Assembly: GCF_000364705.1 (NCBI RefSeq)
Contig: NZ_AQOH01000312.1
Location: 1-64,000, forward strand
Length of the DNA stretch: 64,000 nucleotides
Direction of reading: 5' to 3'
Origin: Pseudomonas fuscovaginae SE-1
GTDB taxonomy: Bacteria; Pseudomonadota; Gammaproteobacteria; Pseudomonadales; Pseudomonadaceae
Shown here: positions 15,633-23,235 of the stretch, in pieces
Layout: every line of letters begins with the position of its first letter
How positions within the stretch are numbered: the first letter of the stretch is position 1
Made by a program: the position numbers and the translations under genes
The notes under the pieces: model-generated
The model's database searches: none
What the model was told of the DNA's origin: nothing
Seen by the model: the letters and a program-made list of their open reading frames with translations, nothing else

Positions 15633-15961
15633 GTGACTACCTCGAATGTCTGTTGACGGTTCTTCCAGGTCCCGGCGAAACGCAGCAGCAAGCCGGCGCC
15701 CTGACGGCTGGCGACGATGACCTGCGGGACGAAGTCGCCAATACCGTTGGCCTGGTTGTAGAACGCCTGCGCCGCGTGGCTCTGGGCCAGCAGCAGCAGG
15801 TCGTCGCCGAGGTTCCGCCCCAGCAACTCGGGAATCTGCGAACCGTAGGAAGGCCGCTTCTGGCGGGTCCCCAGGGGCGTGGTCAGCGCACGGGTGGCGC
15901 GTTGCACGAATTGAAGCCAGTCGTCGACCGTGGCTCCGCTGTTTCTGTCGACTCCGATCAA
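15629..15961 (-). CDS. Baseplate assembly protein W (P2 gpW, gp25-like lysozyme fold)
   Basis: A protein of 110 residues. The family begins M-IG-DR-TG; here this is (L)IGVDRNSGATVDDWLQFVQ, encoded from a TTG at 15961 with GAGGAG seven bases upstream and 10 bases after the V stop. An in-frame upstream ATG at 16042 would overlap V and add residues foreign to the family. The conserved block LTTPLGTRQKRPSYGSQIPELLGRN is the gp25 signature. It is the baseplate core bundle protein. Confidence 0.9.
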   Translation of the reverse strand: MIGVDRNSGATVDDWLQFVQRATRALTTPLGTRQKRPSYGSQIPELLGRNLGDDLLLLAQSHAAQAFYNQANGIGDFVPQVIVASRQGAGLLLRFAGTWKNRQQTFEVVT

Positions 15962-15971
15962 GGTGGGCTCC

Positions 15972-16583
15972 TCATGCGGTGCTGATGACCCGACCCTGGT
16001 GATCCACCAACGGGCCGAGCAGATGAGCGCCGGCGGCATCAAGGGTCAACCCCACCGCCCCCAGCTTCAGTTCGATGGACTGCGGGGTCAGCGCCAGACG
16101 TGCAGGCCCCAGGGTCAACTCGACGACTTCACGGCTACCGCGGAAGGCGGTTCCGCCGTTTTTCCAGTCGAGGACATGGGCGCTGTCGTCGTAGCGGCTC
16201 TCGGTACCGTCCTTGTGCAGTCGGCGCGTCAGGTTGGCCGTGGCCGCAACAGGCGGAAAGCGATCACTGTTGATGCCGAACAACGCCACCGACTGGCTGC
16301 CGCCCTCGCCTGCGCCATAGTTCAGCAGCAGGCATTGCTCACCCACCGAAGGGATACGCGACTCGCTCTGTTCGCCAGCGCTGGGATTGAAGAAACGGAT
16401 CGCCGGGGTCAGCAGGTCGCCGTGGCTGACCTTGCAGGTGTTGCTCGGCGCATCCACCGAGACGCATACGCCGATACGGCAGAAACTCTCGGCCCGCCGA
16501 TGCAGGTCGTCGATTTCCGCTTCCATTTCGGCCAGGCGCTCGATGATCGGGCTCAGTTGCATGCGTAGCAGTGCATCGAACAT
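15972..16583 (-). CDS. Baseplate spike protein V (P2 gpV-like)
   Basis: A protein of 203 residues starting MFDALLRMQLSPIIERLAEM. It matches the gpV spike family: FCRIGVCVSVDAPSNTCKV (OB-fold start), IRFFNPSAGEQSESRIPSVGEQ (W-P--GEQV equivalent) and a C-terminal beta-helical portion (HVLDWKNGGTAFRGSREVVE). This is the membrane-piercing tip. It has a GGAG site before the ATG. I saw no HxH iron-binding motif at the very tip. Confidence 0.92.
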   Translation of the reverse strand: MFDALLRMQLSPIIERLAEMEAEIDDLHRRAESFCRIGVCVSVDAPSNTCKVSHGDLLTPAIRFFNPSAGEQSESRIPSVGEQCLLLNYGAGEGGSQSVALFGINSDRFPPVAATANLTRRLHKDGTESRYDDSAHVLDWKNGGTAFRGSREVVELTLGPARLALTPQSIELKLGAVGLTLDAAGAHLLGPLVDHQGRVISTA

Positions 16584-16604
16584 CGGGGGCTCCTTCGCCG
16601 CTTG

Positions 16605-17120
16605 CTAGGGAAGCGGCGTGTATTGATCGGGGTCGTCGAGATTGGTCACCTCCCAGCTCCGGGCAAACCTCGGAATACCGGTCGGGTCATCCAGCAGGGG
16701 CTGGCCCAGGTAGAGGGTCTGGTTGAAGGTGATCGTCCAGCCGCCATAGACCTGGTCGGCAACGACAAGCGTCGAAGGCGCGCCCTGGATAGCGGTCGGC
16801 AACTCACACTGCCCTACCGCTCCCCAGCGGTTATCGATGACAAGGTCGATCAACTGACTGGCCAGGTTGCAGGCCGACAAGGTCGCATCCATCTCCTGGG
16901 TGGATACCACCGTCTGTAGCGACAGGCTGAAATCATGGGCGCGACGGCCATCGCCGGCACGAACGCCAGCACTGTCGCCATCGATGCCGATCAGCACCCA
17001 GGCAGGCACCACCACACCGTCGAAGTCGCGACGGGTGCCGACTCTTAGCTGCGGGTAGGCGGCCTTGATCACGTTCTTGATGCAGGAGAACAGCATTGCC
17101 GGGCTATCGATAAGGTTCAT
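16605..17120 (-). CDS. Conserved tailocin protein between holin and spike, function unknown
   Basis: A protein of 171 residues starting MNLIDSPAMLFSCIKNVIKA. Its order (holin, this gene, V, W, J, I) matches the R-pyocin cluster, where the corresponding gene is also uncharacterised. The VVPAWVLIGIDG and VYGGWTITFNQTLYLGQPLL segments suggest a beta-rich structural protein, possibly a tail terminator. The start at 17120 has AGGAA upstream. A GTG at 17144 would overlap the holin stop. No catalytic motif seen. Confidence 0.7.
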   Translation of the reverse strand: MNLIDSPAMLFSCIKNVIKAAYPQLRVGTRRDFDGVVVPAWVLIGIDGDSAGVRAGDGRRAHDFSLSLQTVVSTQEMDATLSACNLASQLIDLVIDNRWGAVGQCELPTAIQGAPSTLVVADQVYGGWTITFNQTLYLGQPLLDDPTGIPRFARSWEVTNLDDPDQYTPLP

Positions 17121-17140
17121 GTGCGGTTCCTGTTGCGATA

Positions 17141-17491
17141 TCACGGCTGATCCGATTGAGAGCTGCGTACAACCGGCTCATCGACACCGATACGCCTGGC
17201 CGCCCAGCGCTCGTAAAGGCCGATGGCAACATCCGCGCCAGCCATGGCGGTCAGGCAGCCAAAGGCGCCGGCGGTCCAGATCGACACGCCGGCGGCGTAC
17301 AGCAGCATGATGGTCGAGACGCCGCAGACCATGCAGGCGCCGGAACGCAGTGCCAGGCGCCGCAACAGCGGCCAGCCGCGGGCGCCCTCCTTGTCGGCGC
17401 GCCACATTTCGCCGGATACCCCGCCGATCACGGCCAGCACGATGACCAGCCAGATAGGCATGTCCGCCAACGCTTGTTGCTCGCTTGTCAT
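17141..17491 (-). CDS. Holin-like membrane protein
   Basis: A protein of 116 residues starting MTSEQQALADMPIWLVIVLA. It has three hydrophobic segments (about 12-28, 45-65 and 69-90) and a polar C-terminus, the layout of a class I holin. It is the first gene after the repressed promoter, as in R-pyocin clusters. AGGAGG stands seven bases before the ATG. It would permeabilise the inner membrane to allow lysis and particle release. No endolysin or spanin gene occurs in this window; they may lie beyond the left edge. Confidence 0.8.
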   Translation of the reverse strand: MTSEQQALADMPIWLVIVLAVIGGVSGEMWRADKEGARGWPLLRRLALRSGACMVCGVSTIMLLYAAGVSIWTAGAFGCLTAMAGADVAIGLYERWAARRIGVDEPVVRSSQSDQP

Positions 17492-17930
17492 GTCACGCCT
17501 CCTGTTAATGAAAATGGCCACTCACTGGCCGTTGATGGTTTGGCTTGTCGTTCAAGATGAAAGGTTCTCGTGGAAGCCCATGTTCCCTGGGCATTCCAAA
17601 AGGCCCGGATCTGCCAGGCCCTTTGGTAATGCCGGCGCCCGCTCCGGCCCCGCACGCCTTTCGGGCGAGCGAGGGAGACGCGATTCGGACGCCCGATCCT
17701 TCGGCGCTACTGGCGCGGTACGGATCGATTCAAATTGTTCTTCCGACCGCGGCCCCTGCCCGCCGGATAACTGCTTACGGTGCTTTACGCTGCACACCCG
17801 GGTCAGTTGCCAACCCTCTGAACCGTCAAGGCCGGTTCATCGCTGCCTGTTCTTTGAAGCGGTACGACTAAAGAGCTTCGGGGACACCCCCTGGCATCGC
17901 TGCCCTTGGCTGGCCTTTCCGGCCGGCTTG
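17492..17930. other. Long 5' leader of the tailocin late transcript
   Basis: About 440 bases separate the predicted late transcription start from the holin ATG, with no convincing gene. On the minus strand an 81-codon frame (17797-17552, GTG start) exists, but it is Pro/Arg/Glu-rich and has no recognised family. The region has a strong palindrome at 17596-17626 and a weaker GGCCA...TGGCC hairpin near 17510-17530. It could hold a processing, attenuation or antitermination element. Confidence 0.5.
17596..17626. repeat. Inverted repeat in the late leader
   Basis: CCAAAAGGCC (17596-17605) and GGCCCTTTGG (17617-17626) pair at nine of ten positions around an 11-base loop. Neither side is followed by a T-run, so it is not a simple terminator. 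In RNA it would form a stable stem inside the tailocin leader. Confidence 0.6.
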
Positions 17931-17936
17931 AGACAA

Positions 17937-17965
17937 AGAATATGCATGGATGCATATACAGTCAA
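17937..17965 (-). promoter_or_regulatory. Predicted tailocin late promoter
   Basis: On the minus strand TTGACT (17965-17960), a 17-base spacer, then TATTCT (17942-17937): nearly ideal sigma70 spacing and good hexamers. It points toward the holin and all tail genes. Repressor-type palindromes fill the spacer and lie just upstream of the -35, so it is probably the promoter silenced by the neighbouring repressor until DNA damage. Confidence 0.75.
17940..17957. promoter_or_regulatory. Operator-like palindrome 1 (in the promoter spacer)
   Basis: ATATGCAT-GG-ATGCATAT is perfect in both 8-bp arms. It occupies the spacer between the -35 and -10 boxes of the late promoter, so a bound dimer would block RNA polymerase. 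Confidence 0.75.
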
Positions 17966-17979
17966 TGCATAAATGCATT
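17964..17979. promoter_or_regulatory. Operator-like palindrome 2
   Basis: AATGCAT-AA-ATGCATT has perfect 7-bp arms. Its centre is 23 bp (about two helical turns) from palindrome 1, overlapping the upstream edge of the -35 box. It shares the ATGCAT-N2-ATGCAT form of palindrome 1. Confidence 0.75.
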
Positions 17980-17995
17980 TATTTTTGCACGCCAA

Positions 17996-18009
17996 ATGCA
18001 CAAACGCAT
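17996..18009. promoter_or_regulatory. Degenerate operator-like site 3
   Basis: ATGCAC-AA-ACGCAT keeps the two-base centre and one mismatch per arm of the ATGCAT-N2-ATGCAT pattern, 31 bp from palindrome 2. It is probably a weaker repressor site. Confidence 0.5.
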
Positions 18010-18050
18010 GGAGGCCGCGTCGATCAAGGGGTTGGTCTTTTTTCCGGGCG

Positions 18051-18080
18051 AAAAAAAACCCACATCGCTGTGGGTTTTTT
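18051..18080 (-). terminator. Terminator of the repressor gene
   Basis: CCCACA (18059-18064) and TGTGGG (18069-18074) pair around a TCGC/GCGA loop with an A-run on one side and a T-run on the other. It could stop transcription in both directions. It follows the repressor stop codon by about 15 bases. Confidence 0.8.
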
Positions 18081-18095
18081 CTGAATCAGAGGGGA

Positions 18096-18830
18096 CTAAC
18101 GGGCGTACATGCCCCACCAGAAGACGTGGCCGAGGATGGTGATCTGCTCTTCCTGGATCTCCTGGAAGGTGTAGTCCTCATCCGGGTGCTCGTCGCGGTT
18201 GAAGCTGCGCAGGCGGATGCCGGTGGGCAGGCGATAGAGCTGCTTCACCCGCAGTTGGCCGTTGTGGTTGATCGCGTAGAGATCGCCGTCGACGATGTCG
18301 CCGATGGCGCTCTTGCCGGCGTTGACCCCGACCGTCGCGCCGTCGCGCAGCACGGGCAACATGCTGTTGCCGCGCACGGTCACGCACTTGGCCTGGTCGA
18401 ACTGCACGCCGTTGTGGCGCAGGCTGCGCTTGCCGAAGCGCAGGCTGGCCTTCTCGCTTTCCTCGATGACGAATCTTCCTGATCCAGCAGCCAATTCAAC
18501 CTCGCGAAGAAAGGGCACGGACACCTCGTCTTCCTCGACGGGGGTGTCGTCGTCCCACAGGCTTATATCCTTGAGTTCAGAGTGAAGCGGGCCCTGCTCC
18601 GGGTCGCGGGCGGCGCCGATATCGGCACGGCCGCGCAACTGGTCGGTACTCACCTGGAAATACTCGGCGATCTTCGAGATGTGCTTGTCCGAAGGGTCGA
18701 CGATCTTTCCGCTGAGTATGCGCGACAAGGTGGATTGGGGCACGCCGGTACGCCGGTGAAGCTCCGTGGGGGAGATCCCGTGACGATCGAGCAGTGCTCG
18801 TAGGACGGTAGAAACGTTGCGTATTTGCAT
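18096..18830 (-). CDS. LexA/CI-type self-cleaving repressor (PrtR-like)
   Basis: From MQIRNVSTVLRALLDRHGIS the protein has 244 residues. An XRE helix-turn-helix occupies about 20-45 (TELHRRTGVPQSTLSRILSG). The C-terminal S24 peptidase domain has the Ala115-Gly116 cleavage site (LAAGSGRF), catalytic Ser156 (RGNSMLP) and Lys196 (LRVKQLYR). RecA-stimulated self-cleavage would relieve repression after DNA damage. Earlier in-frame starts (18839, 18866) exist. I prefer 18830 because the upstream operator would otherwise lie in the coding region, but no good ribosome site is seen for any. It is divergent from mutS and convergent in role with PrtR of pyocins. Confidence 0.88.
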   Translation of the reverse strand: MQIRNVSTVLRALLDRHGISPTELHRRTGVPQSTLSRILSGKIVDPSDKHISKIAEYFQVSTDQLRGRADIGAARDPEQGPLHSELKDISLWDDDTPVEEDEVSVPFLREVELAAGSGRFVIEESEKASLRFGKRSLRHNGVQFDQAKCVTVRGNSMLPVLRDGATVGVNAGKSAIGDIVDGDLYAINHNGQLRVKQLYRLPTGIRLRSFNRDEHPDEDYTFQEIQEEQITILGHVFWWGMYAR

Positions 18831-18866
18831 AACGCGCATATTGATTGGGCTTTGCTTGAATAGCAA

Positions 18867-18880
18867 ATGCTAATTTGCAT
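18867..18880. promoter_or_regulatory. Operator-like site upstream of the repressor gene
   Basis: ATGCTAATTTGCAT has ATGC and GCAT ends and resembles the ATGCAT-N2-ATGCAT sites of the late promoter. Further ATGCAT half-sites lie at 18886-18892, and TTGCAT lies at 18825-18830. This suggests the repressor controls its own gene. An extended -10-like TGCTATTCA lies on the minus strand just downstream. Confidence 0.5.
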
Positions 18881-19018
18881 ATTTAATGCATAAGTGACGC
18901 ATCAGCAGCAAAAAGCCATACCTGCGGAGCGCCAAGCGCCCGTGTTAACCTTGCGCCCATCGCAAGGCAAATGCCCATTTTTGCCCATCCATTTTTCAAG
19001 CTATCACCTATCCCACTG

Positions 19019-21598
19019 ATGAATAAGCCAATTTCCGATCTGTCCGCGCACACCCCGATGATGCAGCAATACTGGCGCCTGAAGAACCAGCATCCCGATC
19101 AGCTGATGTTCTACCGCATGGGCGACTTCTACGAGATTTTCTACGAAGACGCGAAGAAGGCCGCCAAGCTGCTGGACATCACCCTGACCGCTCGCGGGCA
19201 GTCGGCCGGACAATCCATTCCGATGTGCGGGATTCCGTTTCACTCGCTCGAAGGCTACCTGGCCAAGCTGGTGAAACTCGGTGAATCGGTGGTGATCTGC
19301 GAGCAGATCGGCGACCCGGCGACCAGCAAGGGGCCGGTGGAACGCCAGGTGGTGCGGATCATCACCCCCGGCACCATCAGTGACGAAGCCCTGCTCGACG
19401 AGCGCCGCGACAACCTGATCGCCGCCGTGCTCGGCGACGAGCGGCTGTTCGGCCTGGCGGTGCTGGACATCACCAGCGGCAACTTCAGCGTGCTGGAGAT
19501 CAAGGGCTGGGAAAACCTGCTGGCCGAGCTGGAGCGGATCAATCCGGTGGAGCTGCTGATCCCCGACGACTGGCCACAAGGCCTGCCGGCGGAGAAGCGC
19601 CGTGGCACCCGCCGTCGCGCACCGTGGGATTTCGAGCGCGACTCGGCACATAAAAGCCTCTGCCAGCAATTCGCCGTACAGGACCTCAAGGGCTTCGGCT
19701 GCGAAACCCTGACTCTGGCCATCGGCGCCGCCGGCTGCCTGCTGGCCTACGCCAAGGAAACCCAGCGTACCGCCCTGCCGCACCTGCGCAGCCTGCGCCA
19801 TGAACGCCTGGACGACACCGTGGTGCTCGATGCCGCCACCCGCCGCAACCTGGAGCTGGACATCAACCTCGCTGGCGGTCGCGACAACACCCTGCAATCG
19901 GTGGTCGACCGTTGCCAGACCGCCATGGGCAGCCGCCTGCTGACCCGCTGGCTGAACCGTCCGCTGCGCGACCTGAAGATCCTCAGCGCGCGCCAGGCCT
20001 CCATCGGCTGCCTGCTGGAGGGCTACCGCTTCGAGCGGCTGCAACCGCAGCTCAAGGAAATCGGCGACATCGAGCGGATTCTGGCGCGGATCGGCCTGCG
20101 CAACGCCCGTCCCCGCGACCTGGCGCGCCTGCGCGATGCCCTCGGCGCCCTGCCACAACTGCAGGACGCGATGCTCGAACTGGAAGCTCCGCACCTCAAG
20201 CAACTGGCCGCCACCGCACGTACCTATCCGGAACTGGCGATCCTGCTGGAGCGCGCGATCATCGACAACCCGCCGGCGGTGATCCGCGACGGCGGCGTGC
20301 TGAAGACCGGCTACGACGCCGAACTGGACGAACTGCTGTCGATCAGCGAAAACGCCGGACAGTTCCTGATCGACCTCGAAGCCCGGGAAAAGGCCCGCAC
20401 GGGCCTGGCCAACCTCAAGGTCGGCTACAACCGCGTGCACGGCTATTTCATCGAACTGCCGAGCAAGCAGGCCGAATCGGCGCCGGCCGACTACATCCGG
20501 CGCCAGACCCTCAAGGGTGCCGAACGCTTCATCACCCCGGAGCTCAAGGAGTTCGAAGACAAGGCGCTGTCCGCCAAGAGCCGCGCGCTGGCCCGGGAGA
20601 AAATGCTCTACGAAGCGCTGCTGGAAACCCTCATCGGCGAGCTGGCACCGCTGCAGGACACCGCCGCCGCGCTGGCGGAGCTGGATGTGCTGAGCAACCT
20701 CGCCGAACGCGCGCTGAACCTGGACCTGAACTGCCCACGGTTCGTCGACGAACCGTGCATGCGCATGAACCAGGGGCGTCACCCGGTGGTCGAGCAGGTG
20801 CTGACCACACCGTTCGTCGCCAACGATCTGGCCCTCGATGACAACACCCGCATGCTGGTGATCACCGGCCCGAACATGGGCGGTAAATCCACCTACATGC
20901 GCCAGACCGCACTGATCGTATTGCTGGCTCACATCGGCAGCTACGTGCCCGCCGCCAGTTGCGAGCTGTCGCCGGTGGACCGGATCTTCACCCGGATCGG
21001 CTCCAGCGACGACCTGGCCGGTGGCCGTTCGACCTTCATGGTGGAAATGAGCGAAACCGCCAACATCCTGCACAACGCCACCGAGCGCAGCCTGGTGCTG
21101 ATGGACGAGGTCGGTCGTGGCACCAGTACCTTCGACGGCCTGTCCCTGGCCTGGGCCGCCGCCGAGCGCCTGGCGCACCTGCGGGCCTACACGCTGTTCG
21201 CCACCCACTATTTCGAGCTGACCGTGCTGCCGGAGAGCGAACCGCTGGTGGCGAACGTGCACCTGAACGCCACCGAGCATAATGAGCGGATCGTCTTCCT
21301 GCACCACGTGCTGCCCGGCCCGGCGAGCCAGAGCTATGGCCTGGCGGTGGCGCAATTGGCCGGCGTACCGGGCGACGTGATCCGTCGTGCCCGCGAGCAC
21401 CTGAGCCGCCTGGAGACCACCAGCCTGCCCCATGAGACCCCGGTGACCAAGCCCGGCAAGCCAGCGGTACCGCAACAGAGCGATATGTTCGCCAGCCTGC
21501 CCCACCCGGTGCTGGACGAACTGGCCAAGCTCGACCTGGACGACCTGACACCGCGCCGTGCACTGGAAATGCTCTACTCATTGAAGACACGGATCTAA
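19019..21598 (+). CDS. mutS: DNA mismatch repair protein MutS
   Basis: A protein of 859 residues that recognises mispairs. The N-terminal mismatch-binding motif GDFYEIFYEDA lies near residue 37. The ATPase has Walker A GPNMGGKST from residue 617, Walker B LVLMDEVGRGTS and FATHYFELT. Pseudomonas homologues start MNK-ISDL--HTPMMQQYWR, which sets the ATG at 19019 rather than the upstream one at 18971. No strong ribosome site is visible. mutS is the chromosomal flank of tailocin clusters in fluorescent pseudomonads. It is intact, so insertion of the cluster has not damaged mismatch repair. Confidence 0.98.
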   Translation: MNKPISDLSAHTPMMQQYWRLKNQHPDQLMFYRMGDFYEIFYEDAKKAAKLLDITLTARGQSAGQSIPMCGIPFHSLEGYLAKLVKLGESVVICEQIGDPATSKGPVERQVVRIITPGTISDEALLDERRDNLIAAVLGDERLFGLAVLDITSGNFSVLEIKGWENLLAELERINPVELLIPDDWPQGLPAEKRRGTRRRAPWDFERDSAHKSLCQQFAVQDLKGFGCETLTLAIGAAGCLLAYAKETQRTALPHLRSLRHERLDDTVVLDAATRRNLELDINLAGGRDNTLQSVVDRCQTAMGSRLLTRWLNRPLRDLKILSARQASIGCLLEGYRFERLQPQLKEIGDIERILARIGLRNARPRDLARLRDALGALPQLQDAMLELEAPHLKQLAATARTYPELAILLERAIIDNPPAVIRDGGVLKTGYDAELDELLSISENAGQFLIDLEAREKARTGLANLKVGYNRVHGYFIELPSKQAESAPADYIRRQTLKGAERFITPELKEFEDKALSAKSRALAREKMLYEALLETLIGELAPLQDTAAALAELDVLSNLAERALNLDLNCPRFVDEPCMRMNQGRHPVVEQVLTTPFVANDLALDDNTRMLVITGPNMGGKSTYMRQTALIVLLAHIGSYVPAASCELSPVDRIFTRIGSSDDLAGGRSTFMVEMSETANILHNATERSLVLMDEVGRGTSTFDGLSLAWAAAERLAHLRAYTLFATHYFELTVLPESEPLVANVHLNATEHNERIVFLHHVLPGPASQSYGLAVAQLAGVPGDVIRRAREHLSRLETTSLPHETPVTKPGKPAVPQQSDMFASLPHPVLDELAKLDLDDLTPRRALEMLYSLKTRI

Positions 21599-21739
21599 CG
21601 CAGACGGCCGCAAGCTGCTAGAATCTCGCGCGGCTTGGGAAGCTGCGGGCTATTAGCCTGGTTCGCAGAGCCACTCCCAAGCCCAGCGAGCCCGTCCTGA
21701 CAGGGTTTTCGCCGCCGCCGCCTGAGGAGAAAATTAGAA

Positions 21740-22063
21740 ATGACCTTCGTCGTCACCGACAACTGCATCAAGTGCAAGTACACCGACTGCGTAGAAGTCT
21801 GTCCGGTGGACTGCTTTTACGAAGGCCCGAACTTCCTGGTGATTCACCCGGATGAGTGCATCGATTGCGCACTGTGCGAGCCGGAATGCCCTGCCGTGGC
21901 CATCTTCTCCGAAGATGAGGTACCGGAGGAAATGCAAGAGTTCATTCAATTGAACGTCGAGCTCGCCGAAATCTGGCCGAACATCACCGAGAAGAAGGAT
22001 CCGCTGCCGGACGCCGAGGAGTGGGATGGCGTCAAGGGCAAGATCAAGGATCTCGAACGCTGA
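21740..22063 (+). CDS. fdxA: Ferredoxin FdxA ([3Fe-4S][4Fe-4S])
   Basis: A protein of 107 residues starting MTFVVTDNCIKCKYTDCVEV. Two cysteine motifs are visible, C-IKC-YTDCVEVCP and CIDCALCEPECP, with the acidic C-terminal extension of the Azotobacter FdI-type seven-iron ferredoxins. GAGGAG precedes the ATG. It follows mutS in the same direction, as in other pseudomonads, and ends in a strong terminator. It carries electrons at low potential; its partner in Pseudomonas is not established. Confidence 0.96.
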   Translation: MTFVVTDNCIKCKYTDCVEVCPVDCFYEGPNFLVIHPDECIDCALCEPECPAVAIFSEDEVPEEMQEFIQLNVELAEIWPNITEKKDPLPDAEEWDGVKGKIKDLER

Positions 22064-22080
22064 GATCCGGTGTGTTTCCG

Positions 22081-22106
22081 AAAAAGGCCCCTTATAGGGC
22101 CTTTTT
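22081..22106 (+). terminator. Terminator of fdxA
   Basis: AAAAAGGCCC (22081-22090) and GGGCCTTTTT (22097-22106) form a 10-bp stem with a 6-base loop, 17 bases after the fdxA stop codon. Confidence 0.9.
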
Positions 22107-22141
22107 GCATTTCAGTGCCGGGGCCGGCACTTTTCTATAGG

Positions 22142-22170
22142 CAAAAAAAAGGGGCGGTGTAACCCGCCCA
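22142..22170 (-). terminator. Hairpin with T-run for minus-strand transcription
   Basis: GGGCGG (22152-22157) pairs with CCGCCC (22164-22169). On the minus strand it is followed by eight T (22150-22143). It would stop leftward transcription coming from the small ORF and the Cys/His/Asp protein. The plus side also has a T-run, so it may work both ways. Confidence 0.7.
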
Positions 22171-22180
22171 CATTTTTTCC

Positions 22181-22348
22181 CTAGTCCCTTTTTTCCCTTT
22201 CATCATCCTGATGAATCGCATCCTGCGATGTTCCTCTCAGCGATCCTCCATGATCGCCGTGTCTATCCGTCGACACAGGGCTGATATTAATGACTTTCAG
22301 ATCGCCCGCAAGGGGCCCCAACGGCACACGGGGAGTTTTCGGGCCCAT
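22181..22348 (-). CDS. Small hypothetical ORF, uncertain
   Basis: A 55-codon frame starting MGPKTPRVPLGPLAGDLKVI and ending DDEREKRD. A TTG start 18 codons earlier is also open. I recognise no family and see no clear ribosome site. It ends just before a minus-strand terminator hairpin and lies downstream of the 22537-23235 gene on the same strand, which gives it modest support. The surrounding DNA is AT-rich for this genome. It could be noise, a gene remnant or a small partner protein. Confidence 0.3.
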   Translation of the reverse strand: MGPKTPRVPLGPLAGDLKVINISPVSTDRHGDHGGSLRGTSQDAIHQDDEREKRD

Positions 22349-22536
22349 TAGCTGATTTAAAAAACACTTTAATTTCAATTGGTTAAACAGATCTCTCGAC
22401 AATCTGCAGCGCTATTCATCCTTGATCGCTTACGCAAAGCGTAAGTAAAGGCTTACACCGCCAGACAACCAAAAAAGAACGTCCGGAGCGGTGCAGGGTC
22501 AACCGGGTCGCTGCTCTCGAAGGCCTGCCCCGAGTG

Positions 22537-23235
22537 TCAGGAGTAGACATAAAAATGGCTGTTGGCTGGAAACCTGTCGGTCAGCCTGTCGGTGGAGGGC
22601 ATGGTATCGGATGTTTTCCAGGTATCGACAAACTGCACGCAGGGCTTTGCGTCATCATCCAGCAGGACAACGGCATTGAAGTCATGCCCGACTTCGAGAA
22701 AGCCCACATAATAGTCTTCAACGGCAACGATAAAGAACATCTCCCCATCGACCTCATATCGCCGGAGAATTTCCTCAGTCACCTCCCGCAAGGAGTGAAG
22801 ACAACAAGAGCCTTTCAATCGCTTGCCAAATACAACCTCGTGAACAACCTGGCTTTCAAAGCCGACAAAGGGAGAACTCGTATTTTCCACACTCAGAATA
22901 TTCAGCCGATTGATAGCATTATAATGGAAGGCCGCAGCGAGCACCGCACAGTTCCCGGAATAGTGAATACGCGTGTTGTTCACAAACGCCGCCATGTCAG
23001 CCAAAGCCTTTGGATCTGGCCTTTCAGGCAGCTCACGTGGATATTCGTCGAGATGCAGGGCATCTTTTATTCTTTCTACGTCCCATTCCTCTCCCTGGGT
23101 CGGCTGCCTGTTTCTTATCTCATGGAGAACCTCCAGCGGTCTGCCATTCTGAGAACTGATCCCCCCCATGACTTTCATATTTACGCCCGAGTAGTTTTTT
23201 AAAAAAAATAGGACAGGAAACCAGGGAAAAGACAC
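22537..23235 (-). CDS. Unrecognised protein with papain-like Cys/His/Asp signature
   Basis: A protein of 232 residues from a GTG at 23235, or 213 from the ATG at 23178 (MKVMGGISSQNGRPLE). Three spaced motifs suggest a papain-fold enzyme: SGNC96AV before a helix, VGH184DFNAVVLL and VQFVD204TW (numbering from 23235). The order Cys, then His-x-F/Y-N-hydrophobic, then Asp is typical of papain-like toxins, deamidases and C39/C58-type proteases. No signal peptide is present in this frame. Another frame just upstream does encode one. The DNA is AT-rich (26 of 60 GC at 22861-22920), indicating recent acquisition. Function unknown; the fold call is tentative. Confidence 0.5.
   Translation of the reverse strand: MSFPWFPVLFFLKNYSGVNMKVMGGISSQNGRPLEVLHEIRNRQPTQGEEWDVERIKDALHLDEYPRELPERPDPKALADMAAFVNNTRIHYSGNCAVLAAAFHYNAINRLNILSVENTSSPFVGFESQVVHEVVFGKRLKGSCCLHSLREVTEEILRRYEVDGEMFFIVAVEDYYVGFLEVGHDFNAVVLLDDDAKPCVQFVDTWKTSDTMPSTDRLTDRFPANSHFYVYS

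Noticed and set aside
17552..17797. An 81-codon minus-strand frame in the late leader
   Set aside because: GTG start, no ribosome site, Pro/Glu/Arg-rich and not similar to PrtN or other activators. Left as leader only.
1..18866. A complete prophage
   Set aside because: No capsid, portal, terminase, integrase or replication genes are present in view; tail, lysis and repressor genes only. The left end is outside the window, so this applies to the visible part.
19004..21505. An 833-codon open frame on the minus strand
   Set aside because: It lies entirely opposite mutS, which is a certain gene; composition is that of a shadow frame.
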